From positions 1 to 64,000 of the forward strand of contig JAIRVJ010000030.1 of assembly GCA_031253955.1 (NCBI GenBank): a stretch of 64,000 bases of DNA, in the 5' to 3' direction. The translations under genes were made by a program, and so were the position numbers. Positions 52,784-62,525 of this stretch are shown here, piece after piece. The notes below the pieces were generated by a model. That model saw nothing but the letters and a program-made list of their open reading frames with translations, searched no databases and had not been told where the DNA came from. Each line of letters begins with the position of its first letter. The stretch's first letter is position 1. Source of the DNA: Burkholderiaceae bacterium. Lineage in GTDB: Bacteria > Pseudomonadota > Gammaproteobacteria > Burkholderiales > Burkholderiaceae_C.

Positions 52784-52800
52784 TTGCACTATCTTGCACT
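52784..52800. promoter_or_regulatory. Tandem TTGCACT-N3-TTGCACT upstream of mraZ (candidate operator)
   Basis: Two identical 7-mers with 10-bp period, ~63-79 bp upstream of the mraZ ATG. Confidence 0.35.
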
Positions 52801-53020
52801 TTAGCAGGTATTTTGGTCAAGACAAGGGGTTCGGCGCAAATTATTTCAATGAAATCAAGAGGTTAGCTGTGATTACTCTCATATTTTCTTGGGGTTTTTT
52901 CTTACGGAACAAGCACTTGGAAATGTTTTTGCAAGTGGACGCGGCCCGCTGCGCACGCCATGTACGGCAAGCGTGCCGTGCCGCGCGCGGAGGTGAAGGA
53001 GAAAGGAAGCTATGGTTACA

Positions 53021-53101
53021 ATAGCTTACTACCAAAGTATATACTGTCTTTACAATATAAAAAATATCGTAAAGATACACTATACGTTAACATATAGCTA
53101 T
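53021..53101. repeat. AT-rich 81-bp palindromic element, copy E5
   Basis: Left ATAGC-TTA-CTACCAA-AGTATATA-CTGTC-TTTAC; right (rc) ATAGC-TAT-ATGTTAA-CGTATAGT-GTATC-TTTACG. Confidence 0.75.
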
Positions 53102-53195
53102 GAATTTTGCATGCCGGGACGAAACGCAGTGAAATCCCGGCTTCAAGCCTGGCCAAGGGCGCCAGGATTACATCTCGGCCTGCCGCTTGCGCGCT

Positions 53196-54527
53196 CTACA
53201 AGATGTAGCGCGACAGGTCTTCGTTGCGGCTGAGTTCGGCCAGCCGCGCATCGACGAAGGGGGTGTCGATGGTGATGGTCTGGCCTTGCAGCTTGGCGGC
53301 GTCAAAACTCACTTCTTCGAGCAGCCGCTCCATGACGGTGGACAGCCGCCGCGCGCCAATGTTCTCGGTGCTTTCGTTGACTTGGAAGGCGATTTCGGCC
53401 AGCCGCGCGATGCCCGCGTCGGTGAAGGCCAGCGTCACGCCTTCGGTGGCCAGCAGCGCCTGGTACTGGCGCTCGAGCGAGGCGTCGGTTTGCGTCAGGA
53501 TGGCCTTGAAGTCATCTACCGACAGCGAGGCTAGCTCCACCCGGATCGGCAAGCGCCCTTGCAGCTCCGGGATCAAATCGCTGGGCTTGGCAAAGTGAAA
53601 CGCGCCGGAGGCGATGAACAGAATGTGGTCGGTCTTGACCATGCCGTATTTGGTGCTCACGGTGGTTCCTTCCACCAGCGGCAGCAGGTCGCGCTGCACG
53701 CCCTGGCGCGATACGTCGGCGCTGCTGGCGCCGCCCTCCAGCCCGCGCGAGGCGACCTTGTCGATCTCGTCGATGAAGACGATGCCGTTTTGCTCCATGT
53801 TGCGCAGTGCATCGGTTCGCAGGTCGTCTTCGTTGACGAGCTTGCCGGCTTCTTCGTCGGTGAGCAGGCGCATGGCCTCGCCGATCTTCAGGCGCCGCAG
53901 CTTCTTGCGGCCCGTGGCCGCGCTGCCCAACATGCCGCGAATCTGCTCGGCCATTTCTTCCATGCCGGGCGGCCCCATCACTTCGAGCGTGGCCTGCGGC
54001 TGCGCCAGTTCGATTTCGACTTCTTTGTCGTTCAACTGTCCTTCGCGCAGTTTCTTGCGGAAGGTTTGCCGCGCCGCGCTGTCGCCGCTTTCCTGCACGG
54101 CGCTGCCGTCGGCCTGGCGGACGGGGGGAATCAGCACGTCGAGGACGCGCTCCTCGGCCAAATCCTCGGCGCGCGTGCGCACCTTGCGCATTTCGGCCTC
54201 GCGCGATTGCTTGACGGCCAGATCGGCCAGGTCGCGGATGATCGAATCGACATCCTTGCCGACGTAGCCGACCTCGGTGAACTTGGTGGCCTCCACCTTG
54301 ATGAAGGGCGCGCCCGCCAGCCGGGCCAGCCGCCGCGCGATTTCGGTCTTGCCCACGCCGGTGGGGCCGATCATCAGAATGTTCTTGGGCGTGATTTCGG
54401 GCCGCAGCTTTTCATCGACCTGCTGGCGCCGCCAGCGGTTGCGCAGCGCAATGGCCACCGCGCGCTTGGCCTGGTGCTGACCGACGATGTGGCGCTCCAG
54501 TTCGGAGACGATCTCCTGCGGGGTCAT
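53196..54527 (-). CDS. hslU: ATP-dependent protease ATPase subunit HslU
   Basis: [56 protein letters not shown]. Confidence 0.98.
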   Translation of the reverse strand: MTPQEIVSELERHIVGQHQAKRAVAIALRNRWRRQQVDEKLRPEITPKNILMIGPTGVGKTEIARRLARLAGAPFIKVEATKFTEVGYVGKDVDSIIRDLADLAVKQSREAEMRKVRTRAEDLAEERVLDVLIPPVRQADGSAVQESGDSAARQTFRKKLREGQLNDKEVEIELAQPQATLEVMGPPGMEEMAEQIRGMLGSAATGRKKLRRLKIGEAMRLLTDEEAGKLVNEDDLRTDALRNMEQNGIVFIDEIDKVASRGLEGGASSADVSRQGVQRDLLPLVEGTTVSTKYGMVKTDHILFIASGAFHFAKPSDLIPELQGRLPIRVELASLSVDDFKAILTQTDASLERQYQALLATEGVTLAFTDAGIARLAEIAFQVNESTENIGARRLSTVMERLLEEVSFDAAKLQGQTITIDTPFVDARLAELSRNEDLSRYIL

Positions 54528-54629
54528 GGAAGACCTCGCGCGATCCTGTGAAAAATTTATGAATGAAAAACGGTTTTAACCCATGCAACTCCTGAGTAAG
54601 AAGCTACAAATAAAGAAGCAAACCGGGGT

Positions 54630-55175
54630 TCAGAGCGTTTCGATGGTGTGGTGCATGTTGGTGTAGATGCACAACTCGCCGGCGATTTCCAGTGCCTTCT
54701 TGACGATCTGGTCGGCGGGCAGCTCGGTGTGATCGAGCAGCGCCTTGGCCGCCGCCTGCGCATACGCGCCGCCGGAGCCGATAGCCACCAGCCCATGCTC
54801 CGGCTCGAGCACGTCGCCGTTGCCGGTGATGATGAGCGAGGCTTCCTGGTCGGCCACGGCCAGCATGGCCTCCAGCCGCCGCAGCACGCGGTCGGTGCGC
54901 CAATCCTTGGTCAACTCGATGGCCGCGCGCGTGAGGTGGCCCTGGTGCTTTTCCAGCTTAGCCTCGAACCGCTCGAACAGCGTGAACGCATCGGCCGTCG
55001 CCCCCGCAAAGCCCGCCAGCACCCGCCCGTGATGGAGCTTGCGCACCTTGCGCGCCGACCCCTTGATGACGATGTTGCCCAGCGTGACCTGCCCGTCCCC
55101 GCCAATGGCGACCTGCCAGCCCGCGGGCGTCTTGCGCCGCGCGCTGACGATGGTGGTTCCGTGAAAAATGTCCAT
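54630..55175 (-). CDS. hslV: ATP-dependent protease subunit HslV
   Basis: [44 protein letters not shown]. Confidence 0.98.
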   Translation of the reverse strand: MDIFHGTTIVSARRKTPAGWQVAIGGDGQVTLGNIVIKGSARKVRKLHHGRVLAGFAGATADAFTLFERFEAKLEKHQGHLTRAAIELTKDWRTDRVLRRLEAMLAVADQEASLIITGNGDVLEPEHGLVAIGSGGAYAQAAAKALLDHTELPADQIVKKALEIAGELCIYTNMHHTIETL

Positions 55176-55291
55176 CCCGTTTATGTGCGGCCATATCCGT
55201 TGAATACAAGCCGCTTTTTTTGGCGTTCAGCGCGCGAGGCGCGGCTTGGGAAAGAGGCTCCCACGCTCAACGCCAAACGCTCAACCCTGGT

Positions 55292-57295
55292 TCAATCCTT
55301 GCGCAGCACCACGCGCGCCACTTCGTGGATGCCGATCACGCCGAAGAACGCGCCCACCATCCGGTTGACCTGGCGTAAAGTAACCTGGCGCTTGAGCGTT
55401 TGCTGCATGGTGGCCCAGTTCAGCAGCGCCCCGGCGGCGCCGAAGTCCATGCGCAAAAGCAGGCGGCAATTGATGTCCACCGCCCGCGCGTGCGCGGCGC
55501 GGTCGAGGGAGGCGTTGACCGGCTGCAACGCCTTTTCCACGTCGTCGGTGATGACGCCGCTCAGCTCCCCCTCGATCGGGAGATCGTCGTTTTCCAACAT
55601 GCGCGACGGCACGAAATCGGTCGGCTGGAACGCCTTGGCGAGCGTTTGGCGCAGATCCTCGTCCGCCGCCACATCAGGCGGCGGCGCGGCCTGCTCGGCC
55701 TCCTCGCCCGCCTCGGCGATGGGCACGAACCGGGCCAGCGGGTCTTCCCACGAGGGGGGGGATATCTCGTAGGTGACGCAGTAGTTGAGCGCCACCAGAT
55801 CAAATTCATCCATGTCGCCCAGCAGACGCAGCAGGGCCAGCCGGGCGCTCCACCATTGCGGATCGACTTCGCGGTTGTCGGTGGGCGAGCGTTCCACCAG
55901 CACGCTCAGTAGGCGGTCGGCATCGCGCAGGTGGTATTCGCCCTTGGCGCCGCCCCAGCGCCGCAGCGCCTCCAGCAGCGGCGCCAGGGCGGCGTCTTCG
56001 ATGGTCTTGAGGCCGCGCCAATCCATGCGCCACGGCGACGGATTGCGCCTCAAAATGGCGTTGAGCGCCGCCAGCGACTGCGGCCCCAGCGACGCCGGGC
56101 AGACCCAGTGCATGCGCGCGGCCTGCCCTGGCGCCAGCGGCGCATCGGGCTTGCCGGCCGGTGCGGCCGGCGCCATGATCCCGGTGGTGACCGACCACTG
56201 CGGCGCCGAACGCCCGAAGAGGCTGGCGAAATCATTGGCGGCCTCGTCGAACTTGGCCTGCCAGCCACCAGCGCGGTACAGATCGAACAACGCCAGCCAG
56301 GTATCCATGTGGTTGCTGCGCGCGCCATCGTTGCCCAGCAGCGCCAGCATGGAAGTTTCCGCGCCCTCGATGTCGCCGTTGGCAAAACGGATGGCGGCCT
56401 CTTCCAGTTCGGGGTCCAGGTTTTCAGCCGTCAGCACAAGTCCCGGCTCGGTCAAAGGCTGGTTGCGCGCCTCGGCGTCCGCGCTCTGCAGCGTGGGCGC
56501 CTGGCCTTGCGCCGGAACGTTTTCGAGTATCTGGGTCGGGAGAAAGTCGGTGTTGGAGCCAAATTGCATCGTCGTCGGCTCGGCGCTGACCGTCGCATCG
56601 AAGCCTGGCGCCAAATCCGGCTCTGGCTCCAACTGAATGGGCGTTTGCAGGACGGGCGCGCGCTCCAGCATGAAAGGCGGCACGGGGGGCGCAACGCCGC
56701 GCGTGCCTTGGCTGCCTTTTCCGCGGACCCAAGCGCGCGCCTCTTGCCGCTCGACCCGGTCGATTTTTCCGGGCAGGGGGTCGGGCGCCGGCGCGGACGC
56801 CAGCTGGTCCGACGGCACGTAGTCCGGCGGCGCGGAAGGCAAGGAGTCACTCGCCTCGTTGCCGCCTTTTTTCTTGAACCAGGAGCGCGCCATTTGCCGC
56901 TCGATCTGGTCGATTTTCTTGAGCGTGTCGGCGCGCACGTGGGCCGGCGCGGAAGACGGCGACGGGCGGACCGGGATTTGATGCAGCGAATCGCGGCTCG
57001 TGCGCCCCGGCTGCGTCATGGAAAGGGGAATGCCCTGCTCCGGCTCCCGCGATTTTTCCAACTGGCTGCGCAACACTTTGCGCAACATGTCGAATTCGCG
57101 TTTGCGCACGAAATCATTGCGGCGCTTGCGCTCGATGATCTGCTTGAGCGCCTGGCGCGAGGCGTGATCGGCGCCCTGCTCCTGATCCTGACGGCTTTCG
57201 GAGCGGCCCAAGTCGGCCCAGTCGGTCGCCGGGTTCTTGACGAACTTGACGACCTTGGACAGCAGGCGGCTGTTCGGTGCCGGATCGTTGCTCAT
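55292..57295 (-). CDS. Conserved hypothetical protein with a STAS-like region near the C-terminus
   Basis: Long ORF with GC-rich codon pattern; MSNDPAPNSRLLSKVVKFVKNPATDWADLG start; C-terminal pattern resembling a STAS domain; upstream ORF extension ignored. Confidence 0.65.
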   Translation of the reverse strand: MSNDPAPNSRLLSKVVKFVKNPATDWADLGRSESRQDQEQGADHASRQALKQIIERKRRNDFVRKREFDMLRKVLRSQLEKSREPEQGIPLSMTQPGRTSRDSLHQIPVRPSPSSAPAHVRADTLKKIDQIERQMARSWFKKKGGNEASDSLPSAPPDYVPSDQLASAPAPDPLPGKIDRVERQEARAWVRGKGSQGTRGVAPPVPPFMLERAPVLQTPIQLEPEPDLAPGFDATVSAEPTTMQFGSNTDFLPTQILENVPAQGQAPTLQSADAEARNQPLTEPGLVLTAENLDPELEEAAIRFANGDIEGAETSMLALLGNDGARSNHMDTWLALFDLYRAGGWQAKFDEAANDFASLFGRSAPQWSVTTGIMAPAAPAGKPDAPLAPGQAARMHWVCPASLGPQSLAALNAILRRNPSPWRMDWRGLKTIEDAALAPLLEALRRWGGAKGEYHLRDADRLLSVLVERSPTDNREVDPQWWSARLALLRLLGDMDEFDLVALNYCVTYEISPPSWEDPLARFVPIAEAGEEAEQAAPPPDVAADEDLRQTLAKAFQPTDFVPSRMLENDDLPIEGELSGVITDDVEKALQPVNASLDRAAHARAVDINCRLLLRMDFGAAGALLNWATMQQTLKRQVTLRQVNRMVGAFFGVIGIHEVARVVLRKD

Positions 57296-57326
57296 TGCCA
57301 GATTGTGCCAGCGCGGCGCAGTCGCA

Positions 57327-58172
57327 TCAGTCGCCGAACATCTTTTGCTTGAGTTCGCGCCGCTGCTGCGCCTCCAGCGAAAGCGTGGCGGTGGGCCGCG
57401 CCAGCAGGCGCGGCACGCCGATCGGCTCGCCCGTTTCATCGCAATAGCCGTAGTCGCCGGCATCGATGCGGATGATGGACTGCTCGATCTTCTTGAGCAG
57501 CTTTCTCTCGCGGTCGCGCGTGCGCAATTCCAGCGCGTGCTCTTCCTCAATGGTGGCGCGGTCGGCGGGGTCGGGCACCACCACGGTGTCTTCCCGCAAG
57601 TTCTCGGTGGTCTGGCCGGCGTTGTCCAGAATGTCGCTCTTCAGGCGCACCAGCCGGTGACGGAAAAATGCCATCTGCGCTTCATTCATGTACTCGCCGT
57701 CGGGCATGGCGATGACTTCGGCATCGGTGAGTTCCTGCGCAGGTTTTTTCTTCCAGTTCTGCGCCAGCCTCGAATCTTTCCTGACCGGCGCGGGCATCGC
57801 GGCCACCACGGGCGCCGGCAGATTTTTCCCGTAGCTGGCGGCCCACGAGGCGCTTGCCGCGTGCAGAACAGAAAGCGACTTGCCCGCGCCGCCTTTCCTG
57901 GCTGCGGGCGCAGCCTTTTTCGCCACCGCCACTTTGGGCTTGGCTACCGCCTTCGGCTTGGCGGCCACCTTGAGCTGAACCGCCACCTTAGGCTTGATTG
58001 CCACCTTGGGCTTGGCCGCTACCTTCGGCTTGACCGCCGCCTTAGGCTTGACCACCGCCTTCGGCTTGGCGGCGGATTTGGGCTTGGGTGCGGGCTTGGC
58101 GGCAGACGCAGCCGGAGACCGACTTGCCGTCTGCCGTGTCCCGGCAGCGCCTTTTTTAGCCACATGTTTCAC
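57327..58172 (-). CDS. dksA: DksA/TraR-family protein with Lys/Ala/Pro-rich N-terminal repeats
   Basis: DksA core YMNEAQMAFFRHRLVRLKSDILDNAGQTTENLREDTVVVPDPADRATIEEEHALELRTRDRERKLLKKIEQSIIRIDAGDYGYCDETGEPIGVPRLLARPTATLSLEAQ; GTG start with GGAG RBS is my preferred start. Confidence 0.88.
   Translation of the reverse strand: MKHVAKKGAAGTRQTASRSPAASAAKPAPKPKSAAKPKAVVKPKAAVKPKVAAKPKVAIKPKVAVQLKVAAKPKAVAKPKVAVAKKAAPAARKGGAGKSLSVLHAASASWAASYGKNLPAPVVAAMPAPVRKDSRLAQNWKKKPAQELTDAEVIAMPDGEYMNEAQMAFFRHRLVRLKSDILDNAGQTTENLREDTVVVPDPADRATIEEEHALELRTRDRERKLLKKIEQSIIRIDAGDYGYCDETGEPIGVPRLLARPTATLSLEAQQRRELKQKMFGD
57926..58090 (-). repeat. 18-bp-period tandem repeats encoding KPK(A/V)(A/V)x
   Basis: AAKPKAVVKPKAAVKPKVAAKPKVAIKPKVAVQLKVAAKPKAVAKPKVAV. 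Confidence 0.8.
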
Positions 58173-58322
58173 TACAGTCTCCCGAACGCCAGGCGGCAAG
58201 ATGCTCCTGCGTCCAGACATTCATCCATAAGAGCCAATCGGCCAGCGGCAGGGGGCTACTGGCACGGGCGGCGATTGTATCGGCATATTGCGCGAAAAGG
58301 TTCCCACGCCAAACACCCAGCC

Positions 58323-59372
58323 TCAAACCAGCGTCTGCCGCAAGCCCTGCTCCAAAATGTCGCGCGGCAGCTTGATGCCGATAAACACCATCTTGCTCAC
58401 GCGCGGCTCGCCCGCCTTCCACGCTGGCCCCAGGTCGCTGCCCATGAGTTGATGCACGCCCTGGAAAATCACCTTGCGCTGCGTGCCTTTCATGTCCAGC
58501 ACACCCTTGTAGCGCAACATGCGCGGGCCGTAGATGTTGACGATAGCGCCCAGAAAGTCTTCCAGCTTCGCGGGATCGAACGGCCGCTCGGCGCGAAACA
58601 CAAAGCTTTGCACATCGTCGTCATGGTGATGGTGATGTCCGTGCGCGTGCTGGTGCGAAGGATGGCCGCAAGGTTCGCCGTGCTCATGGTCGTGGTGGTG
58701 TTCGTCCTCACCGGGTTCCAGAAAATCCGGGTCGATATCCAGCCGCGCGTTCAGGTTGAAGCCGCGCAAGTCCAGCACGTCCTGGAGCGGCACGGCGCCG
58801 AAATGCACCACCTGTTGCGGCGCGCGCGGGTTCATGTGCTTGAGGCGATGCTGCAACGCCGCCAGTTCCTGCGCGGAAACCAGATCGGCCTTGCTGATGA
58901 AAATCTGGTCGGCAAAACCCACCTGGCGCTGCGCCTCGATGCGGTCGTTCAACTGCTGCGCGGCGTGCTTGGCGTCCACCAGCGTGAGGATCGAATCGAG
59001 CAGGTACGCCCCGGCGATCTCGTCGTCCATGAAAAACGTCTGCGCCACCGGGCCGGGATCGGCCAGCCCGGTCGTCTCGATGATGACGCGCTCGAAATCC
59101 AGCTCCCCCTTGCGCTTTCTGGCCGCCAGATCGGACAGCGTGGCGCGCAGATCCTCGCGGATGGTGCAACACACGCAGCCGTTGTTCATCTGGAAAATCT
59201 GCTCCTGCGTATCGCCTACCAGAATCTCGTTGTCGATGTTCTCCTGGCCGAACTCATTTTCGATCACGGCGATCTTTTGCCCGTGCGCCTCGGTCAGCAC
59301 GCGCTTCAAGAGCGTCGTCTTGCCCGAGCCGAGAAAGCCCGTGAGGATGGTGGCGGCAATGAGAGATGACAT
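58323..59372 (-). CDS. COG0523 (CobW/YjiA/ZNG-like) GTPase, putative metal chaperone
   Basis: ATILTGFLGSGKTTLLKRVL, NNGCVCCTI (CxCC), His-rich EDEHHHDHEHGEPCGHPSHQHAHGHHHHHDDD. Confidence 0.93.
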   Translation of the reverse strand: MSSLIAATILTGFLGSGKTTLLKRVLTEAHGQKIAVIENEFGQENIDNEILVGDTQEQIFQMNNGCVCCTIREDLRATLSDLAARKRKGELDFERVIIETTGLADPGPVAQTFFMDDEIAGAYLLDSILTLVDAKHAAQQLNDRIEAQRQVGFADQIFISKADLVSAQELAALQHRLKHMNPRAPQQVVHFGAVPLQDVLDLRGFNLNARLDIDPDFLEPGEDEHHHDHEHGEPCGHPSHQHAHGHHHHHDDDVQSFVFRAERPFDPAKLEDFLGAIVNIYGPRMLRYKGVLDMKGTQRKVIFQGVHQLMGSDLGPAWKAGEPRVSKMVFIGIKLPRDILEQGLRQTLV

Positions 59373-59442
59373 GGCTGGCCTTGCAATGACGCAACGGGAA
59401 AAAGCGTGCAGTGTAGTAGCGTCGGTAAGTGACAATCCACCC

Positions 59443-60708
59443 ATGCACACTTTGCAAGACTGGCTGGCGCACGCCGAGCGCCTGCATGAAAGGCCAATCG
59501 AGCTGGGCCTGGAGCGCGTGCGCGCCGTGGCCGGGCGGATGGGCTTGCGCATCGAGGCGCCCGTGTTCACCGTGGCCGGCACCAACGGCAAAGGCTCGAC
59601 CTGCGCCATGTTGGAGTCGATCTTGCTGCGCGCCGGTTTCCGCACGGGGGTCTATACCTCGCCGCATCTGCTGCGCTTTGAGGAACGTTGCCGGCTCGCG
59701 GGGCAGCCCGTCGAACCGGGCGATCTGCTCGCCGGTTTTGAATGCGTGGAGCGCGCGCGGGATGAAGTGCGCCTGACGTATTTCGAGTTCACCACGCTGG
59801 TCATCCTGCACACGCTGGCGCGCGCCGGGCCGGACGCGCTGGTGCTCGAAGTGGGCCTGGGCGGACGGCTGGACGCAGTGAACCTGATTGACGCCGATTG
59901 CGCCATCATCACCAGCATCGGCATTGACCACGCCGAGTTGCTGGGCACCACGCGCGAGCAGATCGGGCGCGAAAAAGCGGGCATTCTGCGCACCGGGCGG
60001 CCAGCCATCGTGAGCGATCCGGCGCCGCCGCAAAGCGTGATCGACCATGCGCGCGAAATCGGCGCTGACCTTTGGCTGGCGGGGCGCGACTTTCACGTTA
60101 CATCCGACCGTCAGCAGTGGGCATGGGCGGGCCGCGAGCGCCGCTACCCGGGGCTGGCGCACCCGGCACTGCGCGGGGCGAATCAACTGCTCAACGCCGC
60201 TGGCGCGCTGGCCGCGCTGGAAGCCATGCGCGCGCGCCTGCCCGTGACCGCGCACGCGGTGCGCGCCGGCCTGGCGCTGGCGGAGTTGCCGGGGCGCTTT
60301 CAGGTGCTGCCCGGCCAGCCCGCGCTGGTGCTGGACGTGGCGCACAACCCGCACGCGGTCAACGCACTGGCGGCCAACCTCGACGCGATGGGCTTTTACC
60401 CCGGCACCCACGCGGTGTTCGGGGCGATGGCCGACAAGGAACTGGCACCCATGCTGGCGCGCATGGATGCGCTGGCCGATCATTGGTATTTCACCGATTT
60501 GCCCACCCCGCGCGCCGCCGGCGCGCAGGCGCTGCACGAAATTTGGCGCGGCCTGACGCGCCGCAAAGATGCGACGGCGCGGGTGTTTGCATCTCCCGCA
60601 CAGGCGCTGGACGCAGCCACGGCCAGCGCCGCGCCCACGGATAGAATTCTTGTTTTCGGGTCGTTCTACACTGTAGGTGGCGTGCTGGAGCGTGGCGTCA
60701 GGCGTTGA
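59443..60708 (+). CDS. folC: Folylpolyglutamate synthase/dihydrofolate synthase
   Basis: VFTVAGTNGKGSTCAMLESILLRAGFRTGVYTSPHLLRFEER. Confidence 0.96.
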   Translation: MHTLQDWLAHAERLHERPIELGLERVRAVAGRMGLRIEAPVFTVAGTNGKGSTCAMLESILLRAGFRTGVYTSPHLLRFEERCRLAGQPVEPGDLLAGFECVERARDEVRLTYFEFTTLVILHTLARAGPDALVLEVGLGGRLDAVNLIDADCAIITSIGIDHAELLGTTREQIGREKAGILRTGRPAIVSDPAPPQSVIDHAREIGADLWLAGRDFHVTSDRQQWAWAGRERRYPGLAHPALRGANQLLNAAGALAALEAMRARLPVTAHAVRAGLALAELPGRFQVLPGQPALVLDVAHNPHAVNALAANLDAMGFYPGTHAVFGAMADKELAPMLARMDALADHWYFTDLPTPRAAGAQALHEIWRGLTRRKDATARVFASPAQALDAATASAAPTDRILVFGSFYTVGGVLERGVRR

Positions 60709-60774
60709 GCGTGCGAAGTGCTGCGCGCAAAAATTCCCACGTCAAACGCTCACCGCCAAACGTTCAACCCTCTC

Positions 60775-61677
60775 ATGGCCTTCTTCAAGTTTCGCAAGTC
60801 CGGCGACGCGCCGCAAGCCGGCGCGCCAGCAGGCCGCAGCGCCCCCCGCAAAAACGCCGCCGCCGCCGAAGCGGAAACCATCGACGCCCTGCGCCGCCGC
60901 GCCAAGCATCGGCTGATCGGCGCGGTGGTGCTGGTGCTGGCGGCGGTGATCGGCTTTCCGCTGGTGTTCGACACCCAGCCGCGCCCAGTGGCCGTGCAAG
61001 CGCCCATCGTCATTCCCGACCGCAACACAGCGCCCGCGCTGAACGCGCCGCCGCCCGCGCCTGTCCAGCCTATCCAACCCGTTCAGCCCGCTTCCGCCCC
61101 AGGCTTGATGCGTCCGGCGGCTCCAGCGTCCAGCCCCGCGCAGCCGGGGGCTTCCGCGCCGCCCGGCAGCCCGCAAGCCAGCGCGCCCGCCCCGGCAGCC
61201 AGTCGCCCGGCTTCGTCCGCCGCCGCCCAAAGCGCCTCCGACAGCACCGAGCAGCAAGCGCGCAAAGAGCGTGAAACCCGCGCCGCGCAGCAAGACAGGG
61301 CGCGGGCCGAACAAAAGGAAACCGAGAAAGCCCGCCAGGCACGCGAAACCGCCCGTGCGCAGGCGCTGCTGGAAGGCCGCGAACCGCCTGCCCCGCCCGC
61401 CGCATCCCACGCAGCTTCCCCCGCCAGCAAGTCCGGCCCCGCTGCGGCCAGGCGCTACGTGATCCAGATCGGCGCCTACGCCGCGGCCGCTAGCGCCAAG
61501 ACCGCGCAGCAAAAGGCCGAGCGCGCCGGCGTGCGCGCCAGCGTGCAGGAAATCGACACCGCCGCCGGCCGGCGCACCCGCGTGCGCGCCGGCCCGTTTG
61601 CCAGCCGCCAGGCCGCCGAGCAGGCCGCCGCCAAACTCAAGCGCGCCGGCCTGAGCGCCTCCATCCTCGCCCTCTGA
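60775..61677 (+). CDS. SPOR-domain protein (DedD-like)
   Basis: Single TM plus C-terminal SPOR repeat RYVIQIGAYAAAASAKTAQQKAERAGVRASVQEIDTAAGRRTRVRAGPFASRQAAEQAAAKLKRAGLSASIL. Confidence 0.9.
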   Translation: MAFFKFRKSGDAPQAGAPAGRSAPRKNAAAAEAETIDALRRRAKHRLIGAVVLVLAAVIGFPLVFDTQPRPVAVQAPIVIPDRNTAPALNAPPPAPVQPIQPVQPASAPGLMRPAAPASSPAQPGASAPPGSPQASAPAPAASRPASSAAAQSASDSTEQQARKERETRAAQQDRARAEQKETEKARQARETARAQALLEGREPPAPPAASHAASPASKSGPAAARRYVIQIGAYAAAASAKTAQQKAERAGVRASVQEIDTAAGRRTRVRAGPFASRQAAEQAAAKLKRAGLSASILAL

Positions 61678-61914
61678 ACCTAGAAACGGCAGTTGACCGC
61701 TTGTTACCTTCACGAGAGCCGCATGGATATTGACCTTCGCTGCTTCGATCGCCCTCACCTCTTGGGTAAGCACGCTACGCATTCGCCAGCACCGCGTTTG
61801 CCGCGCCATGCGGCGTTGCTCGTCCTTGCGGGCATAAGCCCGCTGCGTCCTCGCGCCTTGCCTGGCGCGCCAATCACGGCACTGGCGAATGCGTTCAACT
61901 GCCGTTTCTAGGTT
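61677..61914. mobile_element. 238-bp MITE-like element with 24-bp TIR AACCTAGAAACGGCAGTTGA(C/A)CGC
   Basis: Terminal inverted repeats 61677-61700 and 61891-61914 with one mismatch; subterminal GCATTCGCCAG inverted repeats; located between the SPOR gene and cvpA. Confidence 0.65.
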
Positions 61915-61938
61915 GAAACGCCCTTCACCTTGCAGCTC

Positions 61939-62520
61939 ATGACCGGCCTGGACTGGATTTTTCTGGCCCTGCTTGCCGTCTCGCTGCTGCTTGGGTTTTG
62001 GCGCGGGCTGTTGTATGAAGTGATTTCCCTAGCTGGCTGGGTGGCCGCGTATTTCGTCGCCCGCTGGGGCGCCGGCGTGGTGGGCGACTGGCTGCCGATG
62101 AGCGAAGCCGGGCCGAACCTGCACTACTGGGCCGGCTTTGCGCTGCTGTTTGTCGCCACGGCCTTTCTGGGCGGCATGCTGGCGTGGCTGGCGCGGCGCG
62201 GCGTGAAGGCGCTGGGCATGCGCCCGGTGGACCGTACCTTCGGCGCGCTCTTCGGCCTGGCGCGCGGCGCGGCGCTGCTGCTGGCGGCGGCGGCGCTGGC
62301 GAACCTGACGCCCGTGCACGAAGAACCCTGGTGGAGCGCCTCCACCGGTGTGCGCTGGCTGGAGCAGGGGCTGCTCCAGTTGCGTGCCGGGTTGTCCGCG
62401 CAGGAACTGAAAGACAAGGCGGGAAAAACCGAACCGGAGCGCGAGCAACCCCCGCCCGCAAAAACGCCACATGAGCCACGTACGGGCGAGACGCCCGCGC
62501 TCTACCCCAGAAAACTATAA
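61939..62520 (+). CDS. cvpA: CvpA family membrane protein
   Basis: MTGLDWIFLALLAVSLLLGFWRGLLYEVISLAGWVAAYFVARWGAG. Confidence 0.92.
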   Translation: MTGLDWIFLALLAVSLLLGFWRGLLYEVISLAGWVAAYFVARWGAGVVGDWLPMSEAGPNLHYWAGFALLFVATAFLGGMLAWLARRGVKALGMRPVDRTFGALFGLARGAALLLAAAALANLTPVHEEPWWSASTGVRWLEQGLLQLRAGLSAQELKDKAGKTEPEREQPPPAKTPHEPRTGETPALYPRKL

Positions 62521-62525
62521 TTTTA

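Noticed and set aside
52794-53024. 76-aa + strand ORF upstream of mraZ
   Set aside because: Falls in an AT-rich promoter spacer with no RBS or recognised family; likely chance.
55754-55761. G8 run in the hypothetical STAS-like gene (possible phase variation)
   Set aside because: Single short run in a GC-rich gene with intact frame; insufficient evidence.
61693-61911. 72-aa ORF between the SPOR gene and cvpA
   Set aside because: Lies entirely inside the inverted-repeat element; no RBS or family similarity.
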